From NCBI GenBank assembly GCA_002482805.1, contig DLGR01000008.1, forward strand, positions 1,323 to 27,040: DNA of 25,718 nucleotides, given 5' to 3'. Shown piece by piece: positions 15,314 through 23,143 of this stretch. Position 1 is the first letter of the stretch, and each line of letters starts with the position of its first letter. The position numbers and the translations under genes are program-made. The notes under the pieces are model-generated. The model saw only the letters and a program-made list of their open reading frames with translations. It made no database searches and had not been told where the DNA came from. The stretch is from Micavibrio sp. UBA7689. GTDB taxonomy: Bacteria > Pseudomonadota > Alphaproteobacteria > Micavibrionales > Micavibrionaceae.

Positions 15314-17197
15314 ATGACTTTGGAAAAAGATAGCGATAAGGCAGTAGGTTTTTCGCGCCGGGCTTTCGTGATCGGCTCTCTGCAAGGCGCATTTTTGGTT
15401 CTGCTAGGTGGAAGGCTGGCATGGTTGCAGACGGTCGAAGGCAACAAATATAAAACGCTCGCGGAAAACAACCGCATCAACCTGAAAATGATGGCGCCCG
15501 CGCGCGGGCAGATCGTGGACCGTTTCGGCGTCCCGTTCGCCGTTAACAATCAGAATTTCCGTGTCCTCGTCATTCCCGAACAAACGGATGATTTGAAAGA
15601 GTCTTTGAAGAAACTCTCACATCTCATCAAACTTCCCGAAGGCACGATCGAAAACGTGCTCAAGCTCGCCAAAAAATCTCCCGTATACACGCCCATCGAG
15701 GTGACGGATGATTTGAATTGGCAGGAGGTTGCGACGGTTGAGGTTAATATTCCCGATCTTCCGGGCATGAGCATCGATGCAGGTGAGGTGCGCCATTATC
15801 CCTTTGCCGATGCCGCCGCGCATATCATCGGTTATGTGGGCACGGCCAGCAAAAAGGATCAGGAAGGGGACAGTGATCCGCTTCTAACACTTCCCGATTT
15901 TCAGGTAGGAAAAATAGCGCTGGAGCGCACATTTGATAAAGAACTGCGCGGTAAGGCCGGAAGCAGCCAAGTCGAAGTCAATGTCGTGGGGCGCGAGGTA
16001 CGCGAACTCAAGAATGCCCAATCCTTGGAAGGCGAACGCGTGATCCTCAGCATCGATGCCGAATTGCAGCGCTTCGCCCAGCAGCGCCTTTCGGCAGAGC
16101 GCAGCGCATCCGCCGTAGTGATGGATGTGCACACGGGCGAAATTTATGCGCTGGCCTCGTATCCCGCGTTCGATCCGAATTATTTTACGGGTGGAATCAG
16201 CCACGAAAGATATGAAGAATTGAGCGGAGACATTACGTTCCCGCTGACGAACAAAGCCGTTGCGGGGCAGTATCCACCGGGTTCTACCTTCAAAATGGTC
16301 ACCGCGCTCGCGGCGCTCGAAGCGGGCGTAATTACCGAAGGCACCGTGGCATCATGCCCTGGTCATTATGATTTCGGGAACGGGCGTTTCCATTGCTGGA
16401 AAGCGGGCGGGCATGGCGGTATGAATGTCGTCAGTGCCTTGTCGGAGTCCTGCGACGTGTTTTTCTATAAACTTTCAACGGAACTAGGCATCAAACGCAT
16501 CGCGGCGATGGCCCGTAAACTCGGCATGGGCGATAAATTCGATATGGAGTTGAAAGAAGAGCGCGGAGGGCTGGTGCCCGACGAAGCATGGAAGAAAAAG
16601 AAATACGGTGAAGGCTGGCATCCCGGCGAAACGGTTATCGCCAGCATCGGTCAGGGTTATATGCTTGCAACACCTTTGCAATTAGCAGTTATGACCGCGC
16701 GTATTGCGAACGGTGCCAAGGCCGTCAAACCATGGATGGTAGGTTTTACGGGTGATAAACCCATCAAACGCGGCGCATGGGAAGATCTGGATATAAATCC
16801 TAAACATATGGACATCATCCGCCGCGGCATGACGCGCGTGGTGAATGACCAGCGTGGAACGGGGTATGGTGCGCGCATAAAAGAAGCCGGCATGGAAATG
16901 GCCGGTAAATCGGGCACCGCGCAGGTAAAACGCATCACGAAAGCCGAACGGGCGGCGGGTGTGAAAAACGAAGATCTTGCGTGGCAATTTCGCCACCACG
17001 CTTTGTTTGTCGGTTACGCACCGCTGGAAAATCCGAAATACGCTTGCAGCGTTGTAGTCGAACACGGCGTTGGCGGATCAAAAGCCGCCGCGCCGATCGT
17101 GCGTGATATATTGTTGATGGCACAGCAACGCGACCCCGCCAAAAAACCGCTCGTGGCAAGCCCCGCGGAAACAAAGGAGGGCACAAACCATGGCTAA
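15314..17197 (+). CDS. mrdA: Penicillin-binding protein 2 (elongation transpeptidase)
   Basis: A 627-residue class B PBP that cross-links peptidoglycan during side-wall growth. One N-terminal membrane helix (about 19-37) is followed by the pedestal domain with ARGQIVDRFGVPFAVN. The transpeptidase has S324-T-F-K327 with nucleophile Ser324, S379-C-D, and K532-S-G-T. The frame stays open for 380 bases further upstream, but that part is mreD in another frame. ATG at 15314 has a Shine-Dalgarno (ggtgaggt), and the protein from there has the expected N-terminus. It starts 2 bases after mreD and overlaps rodA by 8 bases; with RodA it makes the synthase pair. Confidence 0.97.
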   Translation: MTLEKDSDKAVGFSRRAFVIGSLQGAFLVLLGGRLAWLQTVEGNKYKTLAENNRINLKMMAPARGQIVDRFGVPFAVNNQNFRVLVIPEQTDDLKESLKKLSHLIKLPEGTIENVLKLAKKSPVYTPIEVTDDLNWQEVATVEVNIPDLPGMSIDAGEVRHYPFADAAAHIIGYVGTASKKDQEGDSDPLLTLPDFQVGKIALERTFDKELRGKAGSSQVEVNVVGREVRELKNAQSLEGERVILSIDAELQRFAQQRLSAERSASAVVMDVHTGEIYALASYPAFDPNYFTGGISHERYEELSGDITFPLTNKAVAGQYPPGSTFKMVTALAALEAGVITEGTVASCPGHYDFGNGRFHCWKAGGHGGMNVVSALSESCDVFFYKLSTELGIKRIAAMARKLGMGDKFDMELKEERGGLVPDEAWKKKKYGEGWHPGETVIASIGQGYMLATPLQLAVMTARIANGAKAVKPWMVGFTGDKPIKRGAWEDLDINPKHMDIIRRGMTRVVNDQRGTGYGARIKEAGMEMAGKSGTAQVKRITKAERAAGVKNEDLAWQFRHHALFVGYAPLENPKYACSVVVEHGVGGSKAAAPIVRDILLMAQQRDPAKKPLVASPAETKEGTNHG

Positions 17198-18320
17198 GCC
17201 CGTCATTCTTTCCGGAGAAGGCTCCATCATCCAGATGTTGAAATACATCAATTGGGGATTGGTGCTTCTCGTAACGCTTCTGGCGTCCATCGGCTTTACA
17301 GCGCTTTATTCGGCAGCGGGAGGGAGTTTCGATCCGTGGGCTGGAAAACAGATGATCCGTTATTCCGTATTTATGATCGGAACGATTATCATTGCGCTTG
17401 TCGATATACGTTTCTGGTATCGCATAGCCTATCCGTTCTATTTCACCTGTCTTGTTCTGCTGGTCATCGTCGATCTGATGGGGGTTATCGGTATGGGCGC
17501 GCAACGTTGGATCAATCTGGGATTTATTCAAATTCAACCGTCCGAACTGACAAAAATCGCGGTCGTGATGGCGCTCGCCAAATATTTTCACTCCGCCGAT
17601 GCACAGGATATGAAGAGCCTGCGCTTTTTATTGATCGGCGTTTCTTTCCTGATTGCACCGTTCCTTCTCGTGGCCACCCAGCCTGACCTCGGCACCTCAG
17701 GCGTTATAGTCATGGCAGGGCTTGCTATGTTCTTCTTGGCAGGTGCGCCCATCTGGATATTCCTTGTCGGTGCGGCTGCAGCCGCAGCCGCTGCGCCGAT
17801 GGGCTGGCTCTTGTTGCATGACTATCAAAAACAGCGCGTGTTGACCTTCCTCGATCCCGAACGTGACCCACTGGGCGCGGGCTATCACATCACGCAATCC
17901 AAAATCGCGCTTGGCTCGGGCGGTTTCGAAGGAAAGGGATTTTTGAAAGGCACGCAAAGCCATTTGGATTTCCTGCCTGAAAAGCAAACGGATTTTATCT
18001 TTACGCTCTGGGTGGAAGAGTGGGGTTTCTTCGGCGGCGTGTTTATCTTGATGGTGATCGGAATGATTTTGGGGTATGGCGCGTGGATCGCGATGCGTTG
18101 CCGTCATTCGTTCGGGCGTTTGCTTGCCTTCGGTTTGATGATCAACTTTTCCATCTACGTCTTTATTAACGTATCGATGGTGATGGGCCTTATACCCGTG
18201 GTGGGCGTGCCTTTGCCGCTCGTCTCATATGGTGGCACGGCCATGATGTCCGTGATGATAGGGTTCGGTTTGATGATGTCTTGCAATGTTTATAAGGACG
18301 CGAAACTGCCGCGCATGTAA
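17190..18320 (+). CDS. rodA: SEDS glycosyltransferase RodA
   Basis: A 376-residue membrane protein with about ten helices that polymerises lipid II into glycan strands. SEDS motifs are visible: GAQRWINLGFIQIQPSEL, the catalytic-loop aspartate D268 (EKQTDFIFTLWVEEWGF), and the C-terminal PVVGVPLPLVSYGGTAMM. The start overlaps mrdA by 8 bases with a strong Shine-Dalgarno (aaggagg) in the mrdA end, indicating coupled production with PBP2. Its stop is immediately followed by the last base-triplet of the opposing grxD gene. Confidence 0.97.
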   Translation: MAKPVILSGEGSIIQMLKYINWGLVLLVTLLASIGFTALYSAAGGSFDPWAGKQMIRYSVFMIGTIIIALVDIRFWYRIAYPFYFTCLVLLVIVDLMGVIGMGAQRWINLGFIQIQPSELTKIAVVMALAKYFHSADAQDMKSLRFLLIGVSFLIAPFLLVATQPDLGTSGVIVMAGLAMFFLAGAPIWIFLVGAAAAAAAAPMGWLLLHDYQKQRVLTFLDPERDPLGAGYHITQSKIALGSGGFEGKGFLKGTQSHLDFLPEKQTDFIFTLWVEEWGFFGGVFILMVIGMILGYGAWIAMRCRHSFGRLLAFGLMINFSIYVFINVSMVMGLIPVVGVPLPLVSYGGTAMMSVMIGFGLMMSCNVYKDAKLPRM

Positions 18321-18659
18321 TTAAGCAGCGTTCTTGAAAGAAACGCCTTTTTCTTTAAGCAGCTCCTGCAATTCACCGGCCACAAACATCTCGCGCACGA
18401 TATCGCATCCGCCCACGAATTCGCCTTTGACGTAGAGCTGGGGAATCGTTGGCCACTGCGTGAAGTCCTTGATGCCCTGACGGATAGCGGCATCTTCCAG
18501 AACATTTATATCTTTAAAGGGTACGCCGAGTTGGGATAGCACCTGCACGACCGCTGCGGAAAATCCGCATTGCGGGAAGGCGGCGGTTCCTTTCATGAAC
18601 AGGACCACATCGTTTGTTTCGATGTCTTTTTTGATACGTTCGAAAATAATGTTTTCCAT
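18321..18659 (-). CDS. grxD: Monothiol glutaredoxin (Grx4/GrxD type, CGFS)
   Basis: A 112-residue protein with the active-site motif C31-G-F-S and the glutathione-contact features FMKGT, WPTIPQLYVKGEFVGGCDI. Family members bind a [2Fe-2S] cluster with glutathione and hand it on, often as a heterodimer with BolA proteins. bolA lies 40 bases upstream on the same strand, so the two are probably one operon. Its stop directly abuts the rodA stop (zero-base gap). Confidence 0.96.
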   Translation of the reverse strand: MENIIFERIKKDIETNDVVLFMKGTAAFPQCGFSAAVVQVLSQLGVPFKDINVLEDAAIRQGIKDFTQWPTIPQLYVKGEFVGGCDIVREMFVAGELQELLKEKGVSFKNAA

Positions 18660-18699
18660 GTTTCCTTAAGCTCCCGTACTTAAACTACTTATCAAATCT

Positions 18700-18933
18700 C
18701 TATTTGGCCGCCGCCGTGTGAATGGACAATGCGTGCAGTTCCATGCCCATTTTGCCTTTCAACGCGGCATACACCAATTGGTGCTGCTGCACGCGTGACA
18801 AACCTTTGAAAGAGGGTGAGACAATATGGGCTGCGTAATGATCTCCGTCGCCCCGCAAATCTTCGATCCGTACATCCGCGTCCGGTATTCCGGCACGAAT
18901 AAGATCTATGATTTCCTGACCTGTCATGGCCAT
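18700..18933 (-). CDS. bolA: BolA-family protein
   Basis: A 77-residue protein with the BolA class II fold pattern: helical start, the loop GDGDHYAAHIVSPSFKG, helix SRVQQHQLVYAALKGKM and the closing HALSIHT with the conserved metal/cluster-binding His. I start at ATG 18933, with aaggggg 9 bases upstream; the frame remains open further but that part lacks family similarity. It is likely to pair with GrxD in Fe-S handling or iron regulation. Confidence 0.93.
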   Translation of the reverse strand: MAMTGQEIIDLIRAGIPDADVRIEDLRGDGDHYAAHIVSPSFKGLSRVQQHQLVYAALKGKMGMELHALSIHTAAAK

Positions 18934-19070
18934 TGTCTGATTCCCCCTTGTAACTGGCCGCTTGCCGCGGCTCATCTTCTATCTGGTCTTTGCTTTCGAC
19001 AATTCAAGACTACTCAAACTGTCCCGACATATCCAGTAGTGTTTTCTTATATGGCAATAATAGCACGACC

Positions 19071-19099
19071 ATCTTCAGGTTTCATAAAAACCTGAAGAT
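19071..19099. repeat. Perfect 12-base inverted repeat between DUF1476 and bolA
   Basis: atcttcaggttt and aaacctgaagat flank a 5-base loop. No T-run follows on either strand, so it is not a standard terminator. A second small hairpin (caagc/gcttg) lies at 19106-19126. Both sit in the 199-base gap that is the 3' end of the zeta gene and the upstream region of bolA; operator, attenuator or RNA-stability element are all possible. Confidence 0.6.
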
Positions 19100-19132
19100 C
19101 GATTTGCAAGCCCGTGAATTTGCTTGGATTTT

Positions 19133-19456
19133 TTATTGCTCGGTTTGGATTTGAACGCGAGCTTCTTCCATAAAGCGCTCCAGCTGTGCGTCCAGCGCAT
19201 GGTCGGAAATCTCTATGTTCTTTTCGGTAAGGGCAGGGCGGACGGCGCGCTTGACGTCTTCAAAACCCGGCTCGTCGAGATTGGCGGAAACAACACCGCC
19301 GGCATAAGTCTTGGCTTCATCGGCAGACAGACCGAGCTTCTCTGCGATCCAAAGACCGAAAAGTTTGGCGGTTCTGGCTTCAATACGGAACATAAGCTCC
19401 TGATCCAAAGCGTATTTTGTCTCGAAGGCTTTTTGGCGGTCATCCATATTGGTCAT
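19133..19456 (-). CDS. F1F0-ATPase inhibitor, zeta subunit (DUF1476)
   Basis: A 107-residue protein with the DUF1476 pattern: start DDRQKAFETKYALDQEL, the segment RTAKLFGLWIAEKLGLS, and a helical C-terminus (ALDAQLERFMEEARVQI). In Paracoccus the family member is the zeta subunit, whose N-terminus blocks reverse rotation and ATP hydrolysis by F1. It is specific to Alphaproteobacteria and often lies next to purC, as here (divergent, 104 bases apart). The Shine-Dalgarno agagga supports ATG 19456. Confidence 0.9.
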   Translation of the reverse strand: MTNMDDRQKAFETKYALDQELMFRIEARTAKLFGLWIAEKLGLSADEAKTYAGGVVSANLDEPGFEDVKRAVRPALTEKNIEISDHALDAQLERFMEEARVQIQTEQ

Positions 19457-19505
19457 ACTTTTTATCCTCTGCTTAGTACGTCATTACCTGCGAAATTAGT
19501 ACCAT

Positions 19506-19534
19506 TTGCACATTTTTAAATCCATTGTTATATG
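19506..19534 (+). promoter_or_regulatory. Candidate promoter for purC
   Basis: TTGCAC, 17 bases, TATATG, ending 26 bases before the purC ATG. The divergent zeta gene shows no equally clear boxes in the 104-base gap. Confidence 0.4.
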
Positions 19535-19560
19535 AAGGGCATATTTAATAAGGAAAACCC

Positions 19561-20430
19561 ATGGCCAGCATGTTCGGCGGTCGCCGCAAAGTCCTTTACG
19601 AAGGCAAAGCCAAGATCATTTACGAAGGTACAGAGCCCGGCACGCTGATCCAGTATTTCAAGGATGACGCGACGTCCGGCAACGGCGCGAAAAAGGGCCT
19701 GATCGCGGGCAAGGGCGTTTTGAACAACCGCATCTCCGCCCACATTATGACGAAACTGGAAGGTATCGGCGTTCCCACGCACTTCCTACGTTCCCTTAAT
19801 ATGCGTGAGCAGCTGGTTCGCCAAGTCGAAATTATCCCGCTCGAAATCGTCGTACGCAACATTGCGGCTGGTTCGCTGTGCAAACGCCTCGGTGTAAAAG
19901 AGGGTACGATCCTCCCCAATCCGATCGTCGAATTCTATTACAAGAAAGACGATCTCGCGGATCCTATGGTCAACGAGCATCATATTTACACGTTTGGCTG
20001 GGCCGACCCTTATGAACTCGAAGAAATGATCGGCCAGACTTATCGGGTCAATGATTACCTGAATGGTTTGTTTGCGGGCATAGGTCTGAAGCTTGTCGAT
20101 TTCAAACTGGAATTCGGCCGTCTGTGGGGTGAGTACGATGAGCTATACATCATCCTTGCTGATGAAATTTCACCCGACAATTGCCGCCTTTGGGATTCCA
20201 AAACCGGTGAGAAACTGGATAAGGATCGCTTCCGTCAGGATCTGGGCAATGTCGTCGAAGGATATCAGGAAATCGCGCAACGCTTGGGTCTTATTCCCAA
20301 GGGCGGATTGCTCTCCGATGGTGCGTTCGATGAAAAACTTGCCGAAGGTATGGAAGAAATCGACAATGAACTAGCCCGCGAACGCCGTTTGCGCGCCGTT
20401 AAAAAACCTACCAAGCCCCGCGGAGTCTAA
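19561..20430 (+). CDS. purC: SAICAR synthetase (phosphoribosylaminoimidazole-succinocarboxamide synthase)
   Basis: A 289-residue ATP-dependent ligase that joins aspartate to CAIR in purine synthesis. Typical pieces are YEGKAKIIYEG, NNRISAHIMTKL, the conserved VVRNIAAGSLCKRLGV, FKLEFGRLW and the DEISPDNCRLWD signature. The usual alphaproteobacterial protein ends near residue 254; here about 35 extra residues follow, charged and probably helical (EEIDNELARERRLRAV). The Shine-Dalgarno aagga precedes ATG 19561. purS, purQ and purL, often its downstream neighbours in this class, are not in the window; a copper protein gene follows 5 bases later instead. Confidence 0.97.
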   Translation: MASMFGGRRKVLYEGKAKIIYEGTEPGTLIQYFKDDATSGNGAKKGLIAGKGVLNNRISAHIMTKLEGIGVPTHFLRSLNMREQLVRQVEIIPLEIVVRNIAAGSLCKRLGVKEGTILPNPIVEFYYKKDDLADPMVNEHHIYTFGWADPYELEEMIGQTYRVNDYLNGLFAGIGLKLVDFKLEFGRLWGEYDELYIILADEISPDNCRLWDSKTGEKLDKDRFRQDLGNVVEGYQEIAQRLGLIPKGGLLSDGAFDEKLAEGMEEIDNELARERRLRAVKKPTKPRGV

Positions 20431-20435
20431 TCATT

Positions 20436-20957
20436 ATGCGTCTTTTCGTTTTTGTTATGGCTTTGCTGCTGTGCGCCCCCGCGCATGCCCATGTCACCGC
20501 CAATCCTGACAACGGTACGGCGGGGAAGTATTTTGAAACCAAATTCCGCGTATCCCACGGATGCGAAGGCAGCGATACTATCGCTGTTACGGTTCGCCTG
20601 CCGCAGGGGTTTGTGAGCGTTAAGCCGCAACCGAAAGCGGGATGGCAGATCGAAATAAAGAAACGCAAATTGGACAAGCCCGTTCCCGCAGGCCACGGCA
20701 AAATGGCGGATGAAGAGTTTGAAGAAATCACATGGAAGGGCGGAAAACTTTCCGATGTGCATTACGATAACTTCGGCTTGCTCTTCAAATTGCCGGAAAA
20801 AGCCGACACATTATGGTTCCCTGTAAAACAGACTTGCGAAAAGGGTGAACTGAATTGGGCTGAAATTCCCACAGGCGAACAAAAATGGCATGATCTGGAA
20901 TCACCCGCGCCATTCGTGAAAGTAGCACCCGCCGAGCAAGCGGAACATCACCACTAA
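20436..20957 (+). CDS. YcnI/DUF1775 family periplasmic copper-binding protein
   Basis: A 173-residue exported protein. A signal peptide (MRLFVFVMALLLCAPAHA) should be cut after A18, leaving H19 as the new N-terminus (HVTANP). In YcnI proteins this N-terminal His, with a conserved Trp (here probably in NWAEIP), binds one Cu(II). The beta-sandwich is seen in FRVSHGCEGSDTIAVTVRLP and GLLFKLPEKADTLWFPV. The C-terminus EHHH may add metal binding. Genes for copper uptake (CopCD/YcnJ), the frequent partners, are absent here. It follows purC by 5 bases and its stop overlaps that of nadK. Confidence 0.88.
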   Translation: MRLFVFVMALLLCAPAHAHVTANPDNGTAGKYFETKFRVSHGCEGSDTIAVTVRLPQGFVSVKPQPKAGWQIEIKKRKLDKPVPAGHGKMADEEFEEITWKGGKLSDVHYDNFGLLFKLPEKADTLWFPVKQTCEKGELNWAEIPTGEQKWHDLESPAPFVKVAPAEQAEHHH

Positions 20958-21712
20958 GACAGGAATTGTTCTTTCAGGATACGTTCTTCCAGATGATGGT
21001 CGGGGTCGAACATCAACGTGCGCGATAACGTGCTGGATTGATGGATATCAATGCTCACCACATCACGGAATTCTTGTGAATCCGCCGTAGCAGAAACGGG
21101 ACGCTTTTCGCCGTTGGAAATCGCGAAAGTTACTTTAGATGTGGCGGGAATGAGAGCACCTCTCCATCTGCGGGGACGGAACGCGCTGATAGGCGTCATC
21201 GCCAGCATGTTGGACGACAGCGGCAAAATAGAGCCATGCGCGGAAAGATTGTATGCGGTCGAGCCTGCGGGCGTGGCCAGCATAATACCGTCGCACACCA
21301 GTTCTGGAATGCGCACCACATCATCGACGGAAATTTTGATGTGTGCGGCTTGGCGGGTTTCGCGCAGCGTGGCGACTTCGTTGAACGCAATCGCTTCATG
21401 CACTTTGCCGCTGGTATCGATGGCCTTCATGCGGAGCGGGTGAATTTGAACCGCACTGGCTTTTTTCAGGCTTTCGACCAGATCATTATCGTGGAACGGG
21501 TTCATCATAAACCCGACCGATCCGAAATTCATGCCGTAGTAAGGCGTATCTTCGAGACCTTTTGTGTGTAGTGCTTCCAGCATAGTGCCATCGCCGCCCA
21601 GAACGACGGTGACATCGCACTTGCCTGCTTCGCTCTGGCCATATTTTTTGGTCAGCATTTGAAACGCTGCTTTGGCTTTGGGTGTATCTGCTGCAAAGAA
21701 ATGGAATTTCAT
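20954..21712 (-). CDS. nadK: NAD kinase
   Basis: A 252-residue enzyme that phosphorylates NAD to NADP. It has the catalytic GGDGTML motif (residues 39-45, D41 as general base), FNEVATL (NAD-binding Asn-Glu) and TPAGSTAYNLSAHGSILP. It starts at ATG 21712 inside the pyrE stop (ATGA overlap), so the longer upstream frame is excluded and translation is likely coupled to pyrE. Its stop overlaps the stop of the opposing YcnI gene by 4 bases. The length is in the shorter alphaproteobacterial range. Confidence 0.95.
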   Translation of the reverse strand: MKFHFFAADTPKAKAAFQMLTKKYGQSEAGKCDVTVVLGGDGTMLEALHTKGLEDTPYYGMNFGSVGFMMNPFHDNDLVESLKKASAVQIHPLRMKAIDTSGKVHEAIAFNEVATLRETRQAAHIKISVDDVVRIPELVCDGIMLATPAGSTAYNLSAHGSILPLSSNMLAMTPISAFRPRRWRGALIPATSKVTFAISNGEKRPVSATADSQEFRDVVSIDIHQSSTLSRTLMFDPDHHLEERILKEQFLS

Positions 21713-22377
21713 GCTTGTTCTTTTATCGGAGCGGCGTAACCGCGCGCTTCCGCCCATCCATCGGGGTTTTTCAGGAATTCTTCGACGGACATTACGGTTT
21801 TATCGTCGATATATTTTTCCGCGGCGGCAACCTGTAAAACATATTTCCAGTCGGTGAGAGAATGTAGCGCAACACCCATGTCTTTCATGCCTTGGCGGCT
21901 GCTTTCATGGCCGTATTCGAAAATCACGACGAGATGTTCGATTTTCGCGCCAGCTTCACGCAGAGCATCAACAAACACTTTGACGCTGACACCGAAATTC
22001 TGAACATCTTCGATCAGCGCCACATGCTGGTTGCCTTCTTCTATATAACCTTCGATCTGTGACATGCGCCCGAAACCTTTCGGTTTTTTGCGGATATACA
22101 GCATCGGTTTGTTCAAACGCTCTGCGATAAAGGCGGCGTAGGGGATGCCTGCCGTTTCACCACCCGCGACGTAATCGACATTCAAAGGTTTCAAAATTTC
22201 GGCCGCGAAATCCATCAGCTTGCTGCGCGTTTCAGGGAAAGAAATCAAACGGCGGCAATCGACATAAACTGGGCCGCGCTTGCCGGATGTGTAGGTGAAG
22301 GGCTGGTCCGTGTTGATGGAAACAGCTTTGGCTTCGAGCAAAAGTTTGGCGGCGGCAAGACCGATTTTGTCTTTCAT
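21709..22377 (-). CDS. pyrE: Orotate phosphoribosyltransferase, with altered PRPP loop
   Basis: A 222-residue type I PRTase that makes OMP from orotate and PRPP. The alphaproteobacterial form is recognised from FTYTSGKRGPVYVDCRRLISFP, AGGETAGIPYAAF and the mobile loop RKKPKGFGRMSQIEG. The PRPP-binding motif keeps E123-D124 but continues V-Q-N-F-G instead of the usual (I/L)-T-T-x-G-type sequence, so the 5'-phosphate loop is changed. Start ATG 22377 has aaagggg 7 bases upstream. It overlaps nadK by 4 bases. It could be PyrE with a tolerated variant or a paralogue with another base; I favour the first. Confidence 0.88.
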   Translation of the reverse strand: MKDKIGLAAAKLLLEAKAVSINTDQPFTYTSGKRGPVYVDCRRLISFPETRSKLMDFAAEILKPLNVDYVAGGETAGIPYAAFIAERLNKPMLYIRKKPKGFGRMSQIEGYIEEGNQHVALIEDVQNFGVSVKVFVDALREAGAKIEHLVVIFEYGHESSRQGMKDMGVALHSLTDWKYVLQVAAAEKYIDDKTVMSVEEFLKNPDGWAEARGYAAPIKEQA

Positions 22378-22430
22378 GACATAACCCCTTTGATGTGAAG
22401 GCGATATTCCCAAAACGACCGTGAATCCGC

Positions 22431-22463
22431 AAGAGAAAAGGGCCTGCTTTGAACGGCAGGCCC
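22431..22463 (-). terminator. Rho-independent terminator of the small lipoprotein gene
   Basis: On the - strand gggcctgc and gcaggccc form an 8-base GC-rich stem with an 8-base loop, followed by cttttctctt. It lies 26 bases past the lipoprotein stop and before pyrE, separating the two. Confidence 0.85.
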
Positions 22464-22488
22464 CCTGAAAATATGCGAAAAACCGCTC

Positions 22489-22749
22489 TTAATTATAGGT
22501 TTTGACCGATTTGGTGGTTTCCTTGTTGAACCAGCCTTTGGGGTCTTTGGTCGTTTCCGTCTGCACGGTGGCTTTCTTGTTGCCGTGCTGATCGTAATAA
22601 ACGTCGGTTTCTTTCTTCGTCGTTGTCTTCGTGCCCTGTGCATTGGTGTGCACGGATTTATCTTCATAGTGGCCGGGCGGGAGCATGGTTTCGCAGGCAC
22701 CGAGGCCAAGGGCAGAAACGGCAAGCAAAGTCAAAAGCGGTTTGTTCAT
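22489..22749 (-). CDS. Small secreted lipoprotein of unknown function
   Basis: An 86-residue protein. The first 18 residues are a lipoprotein signal with lipobox L16-G-A-C19; Glu at +2 suggests transport to the outer membrane rather than inner-membrane retention. The mature part (about 67 residues) is polar and rich in Thr and Lys, with repeating short strands (TKTTTKKETDVYYD, KKATVQTETTKD). The pattern hints at a small beta structure or disorder. A good Shine-Dalgarno (aggag) lies before the ATG. It is a single-gene unit with its own terminator. I recognise no named family. Confidence 0.8.
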   Translation of the reverse strand: MNKPLLTLLAVSALGLGACETMLPPGHYEDKSVHTNAQGTKTTTKKETDVYYDQHGNKKATVQTETTKDPKGWFNKETTKSVKTYN

Positions 22750-22820
22750 AATATGACTCCTAAATGGTTAACGCATAAATGCGGTCTGCCAACTATTTAC
22801 CGAGAAAAAAATTCCATTCA

Positions 22821-22849
22821 TTGACATAATTTTAAATTCTCCTTATGCC
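22821..22849 (+). promoter_or_regulatory. Promoter for the 91-residue protein gene
   Basis: A consensus TTGACA, 17 bases, TATGCC, ending 18 bases before the ATG at 22868. The region is otherwise AT-rich. The 118-base gap 22750-22867 also holds a small palindrome (cgcat-aa-atgcg, about 22770-22781) nearer the divergent lipoprotein gene. Confidence 0.5.
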
Positions 22850-22867
22850 TGTCTAAGGAGTTTTCTG

Positions 22868-23143
22868 ATGGCATTAAATAGAGCATTTATTCTTAGCGGT
22901 AACCGCGCCGATATCATCATCGACAAGCTGTCGCGTTCTGCAGGCTGTCATTTTTATTATACCAAAAAAGGGCCGGAAGGCATGTTGGCGGCGGCTTTTA
23001 ATTCCACACGCAATGATGAGCCTCTGTCATACGATGATTTGGAAAGGCTCGTGGCCAATAATAATGGTCCGGAAATAATCGTGTCTACGGACGGCGAATA
23101 TAGAAAGCTTTTAAATATCAGTTACGCTTACGTGCGCACATAA
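22868..23143 (+). CDS. Hypothetical protein, 91 residues
   Basis: I do not recognise this protein. It has a strong Shine-Dalgarno (aaggag), a promoter with perfect TTGACA and ordinary codon use, so it is very probably expressed. It is soluble, with no signal or membrane helix; it has predicted helix NRADIIIDKLSRSAG, strand CHFYYTKK, helix YDDLERLVANN and strands EIIVSTDG and LNISYAYVRT, suggesting a small alpha/beta fold. Its stop abuts the stop of the S24 regulator gene with no gap. Confidence 0.75.
   Translation: MALNRAFILSGNRADIIIDKLSRSAGCHFYYTKKGPEGMLAAAFNSTRNDEPLSYDDLERLVANNNGPEIIVSTDGEYRKLLNISYAYVRT

Noticed and set aside
22770..22781. Palindrome cgcat-aa-atgcg before the lipoprotein gene
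   Set aside because: Short arms and no second copy; could be an operator but is compatible with chance.
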